A DNA stretch of 64,000 nt from an uncultured Pseudomonadales bacterium (GTDB lineage: Bacteria > Pseudomonadota > Gammaproteobacteria > Pseudomonadales > Porticoccaceae). The position numbers and the translations under genes were made by a program. Under the pieces are notes generated by a model that saw nothing but the letters and a program-made list of their open reading frames with translations, ran no database searches and had not been told where the DNA came from. Below are positions 55,263 to 64,000 of the stretch, in pieces. Within the stretch, counting starts at the first letter, position 1. Each line of letters begins with the position of its first letter. The stretch covers positions 1,034,001 to 1,098,000 of the forward strand of contig OX044363.1 in the NCBI GenBank assembly GCA_943846685.1, written 5' to 3'.

Positions 55263-57524
55263 TTAGTTTTGAGCATTAATGGTTGCGACTTTTAGCCGGT
55301 CACCAATAATAATTTCAAATTCACCTGGCTCGATAACTGAATTCATGCGCCGGTCTAATAATGCAAAGTCTTTGTTGGCAATGGTAAAGCTCAGGGTCTG
55401 CTTTTCACCGCGCTTTAAGTGCACTCGTTTAAATGCCACCAGTTTTCTCACTGGTGTGGTCACTGTGCTGACTTTGTCATTAATATAAATCATCACCACT
55501 TCATCGCCATCCATATCCCCCGTATTTTTAATATCAACGCTAAGGCTGAGGCTATCACTGGTGGACATGGTCTCTGGCATGCTTAGGTTACTGTAATCAA
55601 ATGTAGTGTAAGAGAGCCCATAACCGAAGTAGTACAGAGGCTTGCGGCTACTCAAGTAAAACCCGCCGCGATGAAATGCTGAAGGTTTATGATTGTAAAA
55701 GCTCTGCAAATGACCTACCGAGCGCGGCACAGTAATAGGCAGTTTTCCGCCTGGATTTATCTTACCCACCAGGGTTTCGGCAATGGCTTGACCACCGTAC
55801 ATACCAGGCTCCCAGGCTTCGACAATAGCATCGGCATTTTCCGTCAACCATTCAGATGCGATAGGACCGCCATTGACCAGCACCACGACTAATTTGGCAC
55901 CGCTGGCTTTAATTTTCTGAAGCAACTCAATCTGGTTGCCAATCAGGTTTAAGGTTGGCCGGTCGACATTCTCAGCGCTGGTTTTGTTTTTATCAAAACG
56001 CAGTGAGTTTTCACCCATAACCGCAATAACCACATCCGCTCGTTTGGCTAATCTGCCCACTCTGGATAATTCTGCACTTGAAATTACATCATGTCGGGCA
56101 ATAGCGACATGATCGATTTTAGTGCCTTGGGCATATTGCTCTTTAATCCCTTCCAGCACAGTAATAACATTATTGTGTGGCTGCACCCGCGCCCATTCTC
56201 CCAACAGTGCCTGATGGTCAGCATTGGGGCCTGTGATCAGAATACGGCCGATATCCTGCTGAAGTGGTAATACTCCATTATTTTTAAGTAGTACCATGGA
56301 CTTTTGCGCGGTTTTTAATGCCAACTCAAGATGGCTTTCCTTAAGCAATGTAGCTTCAACAGTCTGTTTATCTGTGTAGCGGTTTTCAAACAGTCCCAAT
56401 TGAAATTTGGAGTAGAGAATTTTGCTGACAGCATGATCAATGCGGCTTACTGGTATTTCACCGTTTTTCACCAGATCTTTAACATTGTCGAAAAAACCAG
56501 GACCCTGCATATGTACATCCATACCGGCCAGCACAGCAACTTTGTCTGCCTCTCGCTCTGAGTCAACAATTCTGTGGGCGCTTTCCAGACGTTGAATATC
56601 CATCCAGTCACTGACGTAAAACCCCTCGAAGCCCCATTCGTCACGAATCAAGTCGGTTAAATATTCCTCATGGGCATGGGCTGGAATGCCGTTGATTTCG
56701 TTGTGGGCAGGCATAATGGTGTACACGCCATTGTCGATTGAACCAACAAAGGGCGGGAAAAATATTTCATGTAAAGTGCGCTCGGAAACATCTGCTGGCG
56801 CGCCATTGACACCGTTGTAGGCAATGCCTCCGCCTACAAAATGCTTGGCAGATGCCAATACATTGGTCGATGAGCTAAAGTCTTTGCCCTGATAGCCACG
56901 CACCATGGCATTGCCCATTTCGGTGACCAGGTAGGGGTCTTCGCCAAAGGTTTCGCCAATGCGACCCCAGCGTGAATCCCGCACAACTTCAATATTGGGA
57001 GAGTAGGCCCACTGAAATCCTGTGGCGCGCATTTCATGGGCGGTATATTCAGCCATTAACTCGGCCAGCTCAGGTTCAAATGATGCGGCCAGGCCAATTT
57101 GCGTGGCATAGATAGTGGTGGGGCCCATATACATACCATGGCCATGGATTGCGTCCGTGGCGATAAGCAGTGGAATTTTAAGTCTTGATTCCTCCGCCAG
57201 GCTTTGCAATATATTGGCTTCCTGATAGGTAGAGACCTTCAAAAACGAGCCAATCTTGCCCTCTTTAATTAATCCTGCTCTGTCACCCAAGGCTAATGTG
57301 TAATCTGATTTTGTGTCTTTGCTATCAAAGTCGATATCTGAGGCTTCACCAACAAACTGGCACATCTGCCCAATTTTTTCATCCAGAGTCATTTGATTCA
57401 TTAATAACTCAACGCGCTTATCTGAGGATAGGCTTGCATCCAGGTAAGATGCTGTCGCAGCCCAGCCGTCCATTGAGATAACAAAAAGCGCTGAGAGGAT
57501 CAGCCTTTGAATAGCAGCAGTCAT
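55263..57524 (-). CDS. GH3 beta-glucosidase (BglX-like), exported
   Basis: A 753-residue glycoside hydrolase family 3 enzyme with signal peptide (~1-22). N-terminal barrel, KHFVGGG, catalytic nucleophile Asp in YVSDWMDIQRLE (~residue 300), GH3 C-terminal domain (GPNADHQALLGEW), and a final fibronectin type III-like domain (VDIKNTGDMDGDEVVMIYI). It releases glucose from beta-glucosides in the periplasm. First gene of the gluconate operon, transcribed away from gluconokinase with the palindromic operator between them. Confidence 0.95.
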   Translation of the reverse strand: MTAAIQRLILSALFVISMDGWAATASYLDASLSSDKRVELLMNQMTLDEKIGQMCQFVGEASDIDFDSKDTKSDYTLALGDRAGLIKEGKIGSFLKVSTYQEANILQSLAEESRLKIPLLIATDAIHGHGMYMGPTTIYATQIGLAASFEPELAELMAEYTAHEMRATGFQWAYSPNIEVVRDSRWGRIGETFGEDPYLVTEMGNAMVRGYQGKDFSSSTNVLASAKHFVGGGIAYNGVNGAPADVSERTLHEIFFPPFVGSIDNGVYTIMPAHNEINGIPAHAHEEYLTDLIRDEWGFEGFYVSDWMDIQRLESAHRIVDSEREADKVAVLAGMDVHMQGPGFFDNVKDLVKNGEIPVSRIDHAVSKILYSKFQLGLFENRYTDKQTVEATLLKESHLELALKTAQKSMVLLKNNGVLPLQQDIGRILITGPNADHQALLGEWARVQPHNNVITVLEGIKEQYAQGTKIDHVAIARHDVISSAELSRVGRLAKRADVVIAVMGENSLRFDKNKTSAENVDRPTLNLIGNQIELLQKIKASGAKLVVVLVNGGPIASEWLTENADAIVEAWEPGMYGGQAIAETLVGKINPGGKLPITVPRSVGHLQSFYNHKPSAFHRGGFYLSSRKPLYYFGYGLSYTTFDYSNLSMPETMSTSDSLSLSVDIKNTGDMDGDEVVMIYINDKVSTVTTPVRKLVAFKRVHLKRGEKQTLSFTIANKDFALLDRRMNSVIEPGEFEIIIGDRLKVATINAQN

Positions 57525-57590
57525 AAAAATCCCTTATTTTTATATGGTTTTCAGTTGGCTTATAGATTTAATTTATTGCCAATGATTAAT

Positions 57591-57604
57591 TGGTTGCGCA
57601 ACCA
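57591..57604. promoter_or_regulatory. probable operator of the LacI-type gluconate regulator
   Basis: TGGTTGCGCAACCA is a perfect 14-bp palindrome with a CG centre, the usual shape of LacI-family operators. It is in the 212-bp gap between the bglX and gluconokinase start codons, the only divergent promoter region of the cluster. Confidence 0.7.
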
Positions 57605-57736
57605 TTCTATGTAACAATAGATCTGTTTACAACCATTGTGCCAATAACTTGGAAGCCCATATTTATTGAATACGCAGATCAGTTAAGTGCCGACAGATGT
57701 TCGCGCAAACAACAAATTTGGTAGGAAATAGGAATA

Positions 57737-58282
57737 ATGTCTTTAGAAAACTCGTCTCAGCAAAAACGACATCCGGTATTGGTGGTGGTTATGGGTGTGT
57801 CGGGGACAGGTAAATCAACATTGGCTAATGCATTTGCAAAACAGTCTGGATTTATCTACCTGGATGCCGACTCTCTCCACAGTGAGGACGCGATTGCGCA
57901 GATGTCCCGCGGGATTCCTTTAACCGACAAGCAGCGCGAACCCTGGATAGAGCGTATATTCAGACAACTCTGTGAATATCAGTCACAAAATAAAAGCTGC
58001 ATTTTGGCGTACTCCGGGTTAAAGCGAGAGCAGCGAAAACGGATATTCAGCGCATGTCAGAATAGTGTGGGAGTGTTATTACATGGAGAACAAGGGCTTA
58101 TCACTGAGCGATTAGCTCAACGCAGGAACCATTTTATGTCACCTCAGTTGCTCAGTAGCCAAATTGCTGAAATGGAACCATTTGCTCAAGAGATACCATT
58201 ATTAAGGCTCAATGTGGCTGATAGCATAGAGCAAATGCTATTGCAGTTGGTCAGCTTTATGTTTTTATTAGAACAAAACTAG
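57737..58282 (+). CDS. gntK: gluconokinase
   Basis: A 181-residue kinase with Walker A MGVSGTGKSTLA (~residues 21-32), DADSLHSEDAIAQMSRGIPLTD (substrate-binding), and REPWIERI, all standard for thermoresistant gluconokinase. It makes 6-phosphogluconate, feeding the Entner-Doudoroff pathway. Divergent from the bglX-gntT-lacI-SMP30 operon, which supplies and imports its substrate. Confidence 0.95.
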   Translation: MSLENSSQQKRHPVLVVVMGVSGTGKSTLANAFAKQSGFIYLDADSLHSEDAIAQMSRGIPLTDKQREPWIERIFRQLCEYQSQNKSCILAYSGLKREQRKRIFSACQNSVGVLLHGEQGLITERLAQRRNHFMSPQLLSSQIAEMEPFAQEIPLLRLNVADSIEQMLLQLVSFMFLLEQN

Positions 58283-58390
58283 GCCTAAAATTAGGCCTAC
58301 TGCCCCAATTCAGTTGGGTACATCTGCAGATCGTTATTCGCCTCTGACAATGAGTGTTACAATTTCCAGAAAAAAATAGGTCTGACTATC

Positions 58391-60127
58391 TTGCGTACAA
58401 TCATTCTATTGCTACTGGCTGGGATTTTTGTGCCCGGCATGAATGCTATTGCTGAGCAAAAAACCGCATTAAAGCCCCCGGTTCCCGCCGCCAATCCAGC
58501 CCTGCTAAAACATCAGCAGCGGTTTTCCGATGCTGAGTTGATCCAGGTTCAAGATAATATCTATGTGGCCCATGGCTATGATATGAGCAATATTATCTTC
58601 GTCGAAGGGCCTGAGGGGCTGGTGGTGATGGACACTGGTTTTCGGGTTGAGAAAGCCAGTCGTGCTATTGATGCAATCCGCGAGATCACCGACAAACCTA
58701 TTAAAGCGGTGATTTATTCTCATGGTCATGCCGACCATGTGGGTGGGTCCGCAGCCTTTAAAGCTGCAGCGCCAGATGCCCAGTTTATTGCCCACCCGGG
58801 TTGGCAGCGCAATATCAATTATATAACCAGTGCGGTCAGGCCAACATTTACTCTGCGAGCCTTTGCTCAGCTGGGACTGGTTCTCCCTGAGGGTCTCACG
58901 GGCACGGTGGGTTCCGGTGGTGGTCCCGTGTTGCGGGCTCAGGGTACATTATCCTATGTCACACCGACCATGACAGTGGCCGATGGTCACTGGCTTGAGT
59001 TTGCCGGTCTCAGATTTCAGGCTCTGCACACTCCCGGCGATTTGGACGATGGGCTATCCCTCTGGTTTCCACAAAATCAGGTCGTGCTCACTGGTGATAC
59101 GGTGACCCGCAGTCATGTCCATGCGATTTTATCGACACCGCGACATGAGCCTGGCCGCGATGCTCAGGCCTTCGTTGACAGCATGAGCAGAATTGAAGCC
59201 TTGAACGCCAAAGTGTTGATTGGCGGCCATGGGGATGTGGTTGAAGGTAAAGATACCGTGCGCGACCTGGTGCGCAATGATCGTCGCTCGGCACAGTTTA
59301 TGATCGACGGCGTGGCGCGGCATATCCGCCAAAACCGTTCAGGGGACTATGTGCAGAGTAATTTTTCCTATCCAGACTGGTTTTTACAGGGTGAAGATCG
59401 CGGGGATTATTACCACAGGCTAAGCTGGATAAGTCGTGGGGTTTACGCCCAATTTATGGGCTGGTTTGGAGGCGATGCAACTGATCTGGCGCCGGTCTCA
59501 CCTTCCACCAGAGCAACACGTATTGTAGCTGGATTTGGAGGAGTTGATGGGGCAGTCGCAAGCCTAAGGTCTGCTTATACTGATAATGATTTCGCCTGGG
59601 CCATGGAACTTGCCAGTTATATCTTGGCAGTTGACCCAATGGTTCAGGAGGCGCGGCAGCTAAAATCCTGGTCGATGAAGGCTCTGGCCTATGCCAGTGA
59701 GAGTGCTAATGAGCGTAACTATTTGCTAACCCAAGCAATGATGCTCGATGGCCTTTTGTCTATGGCGGCCATGGCCAAGGCCAGCGCCAGGCAGGGCTTA
59801 CCCGCGAATTATAAGGCTGCCGAGGCGATTGGATTTCTTCATACTCTGGGTGCGCGACTCAATGTCGAGGCGGCAAGAGAATCCAGTATCCGCTTTAAAG
59901 TCCAGCTCTCCGATCGCGAGGAAGTCCATTTTGTAGAGATAGATCGTGGGGTGCTTTTAACGTCTGATACGAATTCTAAGCCGGTCGATTTCACACTACA
60001 GATAAGTCATCAGAGTTTGGCGCTCCTCTGTGAAGGGTTTGTGTCCTGGGAGGAGCTTTATCAAGACGGAGGTCTTGTTCTGGTCGGTGATAAGACGAAG
60101 TTTTCCGAAGTAGCGTTGCTGTATTGA
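58391..60127 (+). CDS. alkyl/aryl sulfatase-type metallo-beta-lactamase fold protein
   Basis: A 578-residue secreted protein, TTG start, signal peptide ending ~residue 22. The zinc ligands of the SdsA1/Bds1 class appear: SHGHADHVGG (~residues 118-127), GDTVTRSH (~residue 237) and GGHGDVV (~278). The dimerisation domain (~330-450) and an SCP2-like C-terminal domain (~460-578) follow. Studied members cleave alkyl sulfates such as dodecyl sulfate; the substrate here is unknown. No other sulfatase gene is near. Spacing and strand suggest it is separate from gntK. Confidence 0.85.
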   Translation: MRTIILLLLAGIFVPGMNAIAEQKTALKPPVPAANPALLKHQQRFSDAELIQVQDNIYVAHGYDMSNIIFVEGPEGLVVMDTGFRVEKASRAIDAIREITDKPIKAVIYSHGHADHVGGSAAFKAAAPDAQFIAHPGWQRNINYITSAVRPTFTLRAFAQLGLVLPEGLTGTVGSGGGPVLRAQGTLSYVTPTMTVADGHWLEFAGLRFQALHTPGDLDDGLSLWFPQNQVVLTGDTVTRSHVHAILSTPRHEPGRDAQAFVDSMSRIEALNAKVLIGGHGDVVEGKDTVRDLVRNDRRSAQFMIDGVARHIRQNRSGDYVQSNFSYPDWFLQGEDRGDYYHRLSWISRGVYAQFMGWFGGDATDLAPVSPSTRATRIVAGFGGVDGAVASLRSAYTDNDFAWAMELASYILAVDPMVQEARQLKSWSMKALAYASESANERNYLLTQAMMLDGLLSMAAMAKASARQGLPANYKAAEAIGFLHTLGARLNVEAARESSIRFKVQLSDREEVHFVEIDRGVLLTSDTNSKPVDFTLQISHQSLALLCEGFVSWEELYQDGGLVLVGDKTKFSEVALLY

Positions 60128-60246
60128 TGAAGCGGATATTGTCTATCTGACGAAAAACTGCTGTTGTTATAAAATTATTCTAAACCTGTTTTACCGTTTT
60201 GTATTATATTTTTAAATAATGTTTCAGAGCAGGAAAAAATGTAGTA

Positions 60247-60519
60247 GTGAGCAGTTTGGTTGTTTTGATGGCATTGCCAGCGGTGAGTTTTGCATCACCC
60301 TAGATGCCAGTCGAAGAGAGCATGGCCGTCAGCGGCAAAGTTCATGGGATTAAATCGTCGAAAGAATATCAAAGTGTCGGGAAGTGTCGCGCCTGTGCTG
60401 AGACCAAGTCAGTAGTTGTTGCATTCACAGTGGATATAAACAAAGCAACCTGCTCTATCTATACTTCAATCATAGGTCGCCCAGCTAAAGAGGGTGCGGT
60501 TTCTCAGGTTAAAGGGTAG
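60247..60519 (+). pseudogene. possible small exported protein broken at its signal peptide
   Basis: From GTG 60247 the frame encodes MSSLVVLMALPAVSFASP, a good signal peptide, but then a TAG (60301-60303), and continues MPVEESMAVSGKVHGIKSSK... to 60519 with CRAC and a third Cys. A further upstream ATG (60220) connects only if one base of a six-A run (60234-60239) is shifted. The 72-residue frame 60304-60519 may be real or a remnant. I do not recognise it. The rest of the gap 60128-60649 holds no gene. Confidence 0.4.
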
Positions 60520-60614
60520 ACCTTTGCAGTTGCCGTCGTTCTAACCCGCCTTGCTGCACAATCGGAGCTCGGATCAATCAGGGGCTTGAATCAGGCCTTC
60601 GGCGGTAACAATTA

Positions 60615-60647
60615 TACAAAAACCCCAGCTATGCTGGGGTTTTTGTA
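60615..60647 (-). terminator. terminator of the tRNA-Arg (right copy)
   Basis: TACAAAAACCCCAGC / GCTGGGGTTTTTGTA around TAT; A/T runs serve both strands. It follows the tRNA 3' end on the minus strand. Confidence 0.88.
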
Positions 60648-60649
60648 TT

Positions 60650-60726
60650 TGGTGCACCCGGAGGGATTCGAACCCCCGACCAAGTGGTTCGAAGCCACCT
60701 ACTCTATCCAGCTGAGCTACGGGTGC
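60650..60726 (-). tRNA. tRNA-Arg, anticodon TCG (right copy)
   Basis: 77 nt with encoded CCA, identical to the tRNA at 50774-50850 (anticodon loop CTTCGAA). It lies 55 bp after fdxA on the same strand, so the order mutS-fdxA-tRNA-Arg is the intact chromosomal arrangement and the left copy is the additional one. Confidence 0.95.
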
Positions 60727-60780
60727 GTTGTAGCTTGGTAACTGTAACTGATTTTTCTCTGCTATTCGGAGCTTTTAACT

Positions 60781-61104
60781 CTAGCGCTCTAAATATTGAA
60801 GCTTGTTTTCTACGCCATCCCATTCTGCTGCATCGGCGGGGGCGTCTTTCTGTTCGGTAATATTCGGCCAGACTTCGGCGAGTTCGGCATTGATCTCGAG
60901 GAATACTTCCTGACCTTCGGGGATCTCGTCTTCGGCAAAAATTGCGCCTACCGGACATTCTGGCTCACAGAGGGCGCAGTCAATGCACTCGTCTGGGTGG
61001 ATCACAAGGAAGTTGGGGCCTTCATAAAAACAGTCTACAGGGCAAACCTCTACACAGTCTGTGTGTTTGCATTTAATGCAGTTGTCTCCAACGATAAAGG
61101 TCAT
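60781..61104 (-). CDS. fdxA: ferredoxin FdxA (7Fe type)
   Basis: A 107-residue ferredoxin: [25 protein letters not shown] (the [3Fe-4S]/[4Fe-4S] cysteines) and [20 protein letters not shown], then the long C-terminal extension characteristic of FdxA ending KLQYLER. It transfers electrons in the cytoplasm. It follows mutS with a 103-bp gap, as in Pseudomonas. A diverged partial copy is at 50871-51080. Confidence 0.95.
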   Translation of the reverse strand: MTFIVGDNCIKCKHTDCVEVCPVDCFYEGPNFLVIHPDECIDCALCEPECPVGAIFAEDEIPEGQEVFLEINAELAEVWPNITEQKDAPADAAEWDGVENKLQYLER

Positions 61105-61207
61105 GTTGTTGTCTCTTGTTAGTGTTCGTGAGCAGAATTGCGCGGCATTATAACAGCTAGAATTGACCTGTGAATGCTTAGTTGGAGTTTTTTGAGTACT
61201 CTGCTAT

Positions 61208-63802
61208 CTAGAGTAACTTTTTTAGCTCATAGAGCAGATCTAGTGCATCCCGAGGTGATAGTTCATCGGGCTTTAGTTGTTCCATACGCTGCAGTAGAAG
61301 TGGGTTAACCGAGGGCAGAAATAATTCGCTCTGACTGGGTTCTGCGCTCGCAGAGGCGGGGTTTTCCGGGGTGATAACCGCGTGACTTCCGGCTTCGAGT
61401 AGAGCTAGTTCTTGACGAGCTAAATCGATAACCGCCTTGGGAATGCCGGCCAGTTTGGCGACCTGTATACCGTAGCTTTTGTTGGCGGGCCCTTCCTGAA
61501 TACTGTGCAGGAAGACAATATTTTCGTTGTACTCGGTGGCACCCAGATGCACATTAATCGCTCCGGCGACTTTTTCTGGCAGTGAGGTCAGTTCAAAATA
61601 ATGGGTCGCAAACAGGGTAAATGCCTTTACTTTTTCCGCCAGATGAAAGGCGCAGGCCCAGGCCAGAGAGAGTCCATCAAAGGTGCTGGTGCCGCGTCCC
61701 ACTTCATCCATTAATACCAGGCTGCGATCGCTGGCGTTGTGAAGGATATTGGCGGTCTCAGTCATCTCAACCATAAAGGTTGAGCGCCCACCGGCCAGAT
61801 CGTCCGAGGAGCCAATACGGGTAAAAATACGGTCCACTAGACCAATGCTTGCAGAAGCGGCGGGTACAAAACTGCCTATTTGGGCAAGTAGTACTATTAA
61901 CGCGGCCTGACGCATATAGGTCGATTTACCACCCATATTGGGGCCGGTAATAACCAGCATTTTGCGCTCTGCATTCATCTGCAGATCATTGGCAACAAAC
62001 GGCTGATCAGAAACCTTTTCTACCACTGGGTGGCGTCCGCCCTCAATATTGATGCCAGGCTGTTCGAGGAGCTCTGGCTGGCAGAAGTTTAAACTCTGGG
62101 CGCGTTCGGCGAGAGTTGATAAAACATCCAGTTCGGAGATTGCAGCGGAACAGTTCTGCAGGGCTTCGAGGCTTTCGTTAAGGCGTTCCAGCAGCTCTTC
62201 ATAGAGAAATTTCTCTCGAGCCAGCGAGCGACTTTTGGCGCTTAGGGCTTTGTCTTCAAAGGTTTTAAGTTCCGGGGTAATAAATCGCTCGGCATTTTTC
62301 AGTGTCTGGCGGCGGATATATTCCACCGGGGCGTTATCGCTCTGACCGCGAGAGATTTCAATATAGTAGCCATGCACGCGGTTGTAGCCGACTTTTAGGG
62401 TGGCGATGCCGGTGCGGGCTTTTTCGCGCTCTTCGAGTTCTAGCAGGTAGTCGCCGGCATTGGTATTCAGAGCGCGGAGTTCATCGAGTTCACTGTCGTA
62501 ACCATCGGCTATAACGCCACCATCGCGAATAACAACTGGGGGATTTTCCTGAATAGCGTTGGCCAGTAGTTCCACTAAATCTGGCAGCGGTTTGGCTGTA
62601 GTAGTTAGTTTGGCGAGATGCTCGACGGGTGCCTCAGCCAAGGCAGTTTCCAACTGCGGCAACACGGCGAGGGATTCATGCAGTCGGGTCAGGTCTCTAG
62701 GTCGCGCTGAGCGCAGTGCTACTCGCGTGAGAATCCGCTCCATATCGCCGACCTGCTTTAAATACTCGTGCAGAGTTTCGTAAAGATAGTTGCTCTGCAG
62801 GGCGGCGATAGTTTGCTGTCGGGCTTGCAGAGTGGGCAAATGCTGTAGCGGGCGGTTTAACCAGCGGCGTAAAAGACGGCTGGCCATATTGGTCGCAGTA
62901 TTGTCGAGTACATCGAAGAGGGTATTTTCCTGGCCGCCGGTCATGTTGATATCCAGTTCAAGATTTTTGCGGCTCGAGGCATCCAGTGAAACGGTCTCGT
63001 CGCGATTCTCTGTGCTGATGCTGCGAATATGCGGCAGGGCACCGCGCTGGGTATCCTTGGCATACTGCAGCAGACAGCCTGCGGCGCTCATGGCTAGAGG
63101 CAGATGGTCACAGCCAAAGCCGCTGAGATCGCGGGTGCCGAACTGTTTGTTTAGTAATCGTTGGGCGCTGTCCAACTCAAATTCCCAGATATGGCGACGG
63201 CGAACACCGGGACGATTGGTGAGAAAGTCGTTGTCTGGCAGCTCTTCCGAAATAAGAATTTCAACCGGATTTAAGCGTTGCAGTTCACTGATTAATTCTT
63301 CTTCACTGGGCAGTTCGAGGAGCATAAATCGACCGCTGCTCATATCCAGCGTGGCCAAGCCAATAGTAGAGGTATCAGCATCACAGTGAACGGCCAGAAG
63401 AAGGTTGTCACGGCGCGCATCGAGCAGTGCTTCGTCACTGATAGTCCCCGGCGTAATTACCCGCATAACCTGACGCTCAACCGGACCTTTACTGGTTGCG
63501 GGGTCGCCGACCTGCTCACAGATAGCTACAGATAGGCCCTGTTTAACTAGCTTGGCCAGATAGCCCTCGGCGGCGTGATAGGGAACGCCGCACATGGGGA
63601 TAGGGTTACCGCCGGTTTTGCCTCTGGCAGTAAGAGTGATGTCGAGAATTTGACTGGCGCGTTTGGCATCGTCAAAAAACAGTTCATAAAAGTCGCCCAT
63701 ACGATAGAACACTATATCGTTGGGGTGTTCTGCCTTGATACGTAGATACTGCTGCATCATTGGTGTGTGTGTTTGTGAACTGGCTTGGGCTGTTGCGCTC
63801 AT
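61208..63802 (-). CDS. mutS: DNA mismatch repair protein MutS
   Basis: About 864 residues from ATG 63802 ([19 protein letters not shown]). Mismatch-binding FYELF in the first domain ([15 protein letters not shown]), connector, clamp, and the ABC ATPase with Walker [15 protein letters not shown] and Walker [18 protein letters not shown]. It recognises mismatches and recruits MutL. A longer frame reaching 63919 would add 39 residues with no family support. Confidence 0.97.
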   Translation of the reverse strand: MSATAQASSQTHTPMMQQYLRIKAEHPNDIVFYRMGDFYELFFDDAKRASQILDITLTARGKTGGNPIPMCGVPYHAAEGYLAKLVKQGLSVAICEQVGDPATSKGPVERQVMRVITPGTISDEALLDARRDNLLLAVHCDADTSTIGLATLDMSSGRFMLLELPSEEELISELQRLNPVEILISEELPDNDFLTNRPGVRRRHIWEFELDSAQRLLNKQFGTRDLSGFGCDHLPLAMSAAGCLLQYAKDTQRGALPHIRSISTENRDETVSLDASSRKNLELDINMTGGQENTLFDVLDNTATNMASRLLRRWLNRPLQHLPTLQARQQTIAALQSNYLYETLHEYLKQVGDMERILTRVALRSARPRDLTRLHESLAVLPQLETALAEAPVEHLAKLTTTAKPLPDLVELLANAIQENPPVVIRDGGVIADGYDSELDELRALNTNAGDYLLELEEREKARTGIATLKVGYNRVHGYYIEISRGQSDNAPVEYIRRQTLKNAERFITPELKTFEDKALSAKSRSLAREKFLYEELLERLNESLEALQNCSAAISELDVLSTLAERAQSLNFCQPELLEQPGINIEGGRHPVVEKVSDQPFVANDLQMNAERKMLVITGPNMGGKSTYMRQAALIVLLAQIGSFVPAASASIGLVDRIFTRIGSSDDLAGGRSTFMVEMTETANILHNASDRSLVLMDEVGRGTSTFDGLSLAWACAFHLAEKVKAFTLFATHYFELTSLPEKVAGAINVHLGATEYNENIVFLHSIQEGPANKSYGIQVAKLAGIPKAVIDLARQELALLEAGSHAVITPENPASASAEPSQSELFLPSVNPLLLQRMEQLKPDELSPRDALDLLYELKKLL

Positions 63803-63961
63803 TAAACGGTGGCTCTTTATAAAATGACTTAACCGATAATGATTGATTACCGGGTCTAGCAAGGGCAAGAATTCTAACAGAGCGAAGGCTAAATCACAGT
63901 GCTGTGATTTAAAGTCCAAATAAAACTATAGCCGCAGATAAAACGACGATACACTTTCCCT

Positions 63962-64000
63962 ATGCACAGTGAAATCTATCATCTTTCCGAACAGTTGGGC
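63962..64000 (+). CDS. 5' end of a cinA/pncC-type gene (cut by the window edge)
   Basis: ATG 63962 gives MHSEIYHLSEQLG, like the start of CinA-type amidohydrolases (PncC), which commonly precede recA and neighbour mutS in related bacteria. Only 13 codons are visible, so the call leans on synteny. Confidence 0.5.
   Translation, partial: MHSEIYHLSEQLG

Noticed and set aside
50871..60649. A prophage or integrative element
   Set aside because: No integrase, recombinase, capsid or transfer gene is seen; only tRNA-flanked metabolic cargo.

Overview
The window looks like a chromosomal segment of a marine gammaproteobacterium, probably of the Cellvibrionales/SAR92 (Porticoccaceae) type. This rests on gene content and order: rpsU-yqeY-dnaG-rpoD on one strand, tsaD-folB-folK, a full ccm operon, mutS-fdxA next to a cinA-like start, plus secreted FAS1 and TonB-niche style surface proteins. 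The lineage is an inference from synteny and protein style; no database search was possible.

Layout. 0-13 kb: a MAPEG protein, a P-loop kinase overlapping rlmA, a lipoprotein, a small XRE protein, alkaline phosphatase, a Met-rich outer-membrane protein, a four-domain FAS1 lipoprotein, a broken small barrel gene and a leucine-rich-repeat protein. 12.3-13.7 kb: a repeat-rich zone around tRNA-Ile(CAU), with six 121-bp units downstream of the tRNA and four 125-bp units between the tRNA and rpoD. 13.8-23.6 kb: information-processing core (rpoD, dnaG, yqeY, rpsU, tsaD, folB, folK), putP and an OmpA lipoprotein. 23.6-25.8 kb: an unusual SEFIR/TIR-like protein with a C-terminal EAL c-di-GMP phosphodiesterase. 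25.8-31 kb: pteridine reductase and cca, a frameshifted FNR-type regulator divergent from uspE with an FNR box between them, msrA and a frameshifted PA3496-type gene. 31.1-38.2 kb: ccmA-B (fused in frame), C, D, E, F, G, H, I for cytochrome c maturation. 38.4-50 kb: clpB behind a sigma-32-like promoter, an orphan HigA, small genes, cysK with an abnormal C-terminal extension, a GGDEF-EAL protein whose N-terminal GAF part is broken, and dbpA.

50.8-61.1 kb is an apparent island between two direct copies of tRNA-Arg(TCG) plus fdxA sequence. The left copy ends in a truncated fdxA fragment joined to a truncated flavin monooxygenase. The cargo is a gluconate/beta-glucoside module: GH3 beta-glucosidase, GntT-type permease, LacI-family regulator and SMP-30 lactonase in one operon, divergent from gluconokinase, with a perfect 14-bp palindrome as likely operator. 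Together these would hydrolyse beta-glucosides, open sugar lactones, import gluconate and make 6-phosphogluconate. A Bds1-type metallo-beta-lactamase sulfatase follows. The intact fdxA, mutS and the first 13 codons of a cinA-type gene close the window.

Apparent frameshifts or early stops are frequent (about 9.1, 28.5, 30.9, 31.8, 45.7-46.2 and 60.2-60.3 kb), so either the sequence carries indel errors or several accessory genes are decaying. Raw reads would decide.
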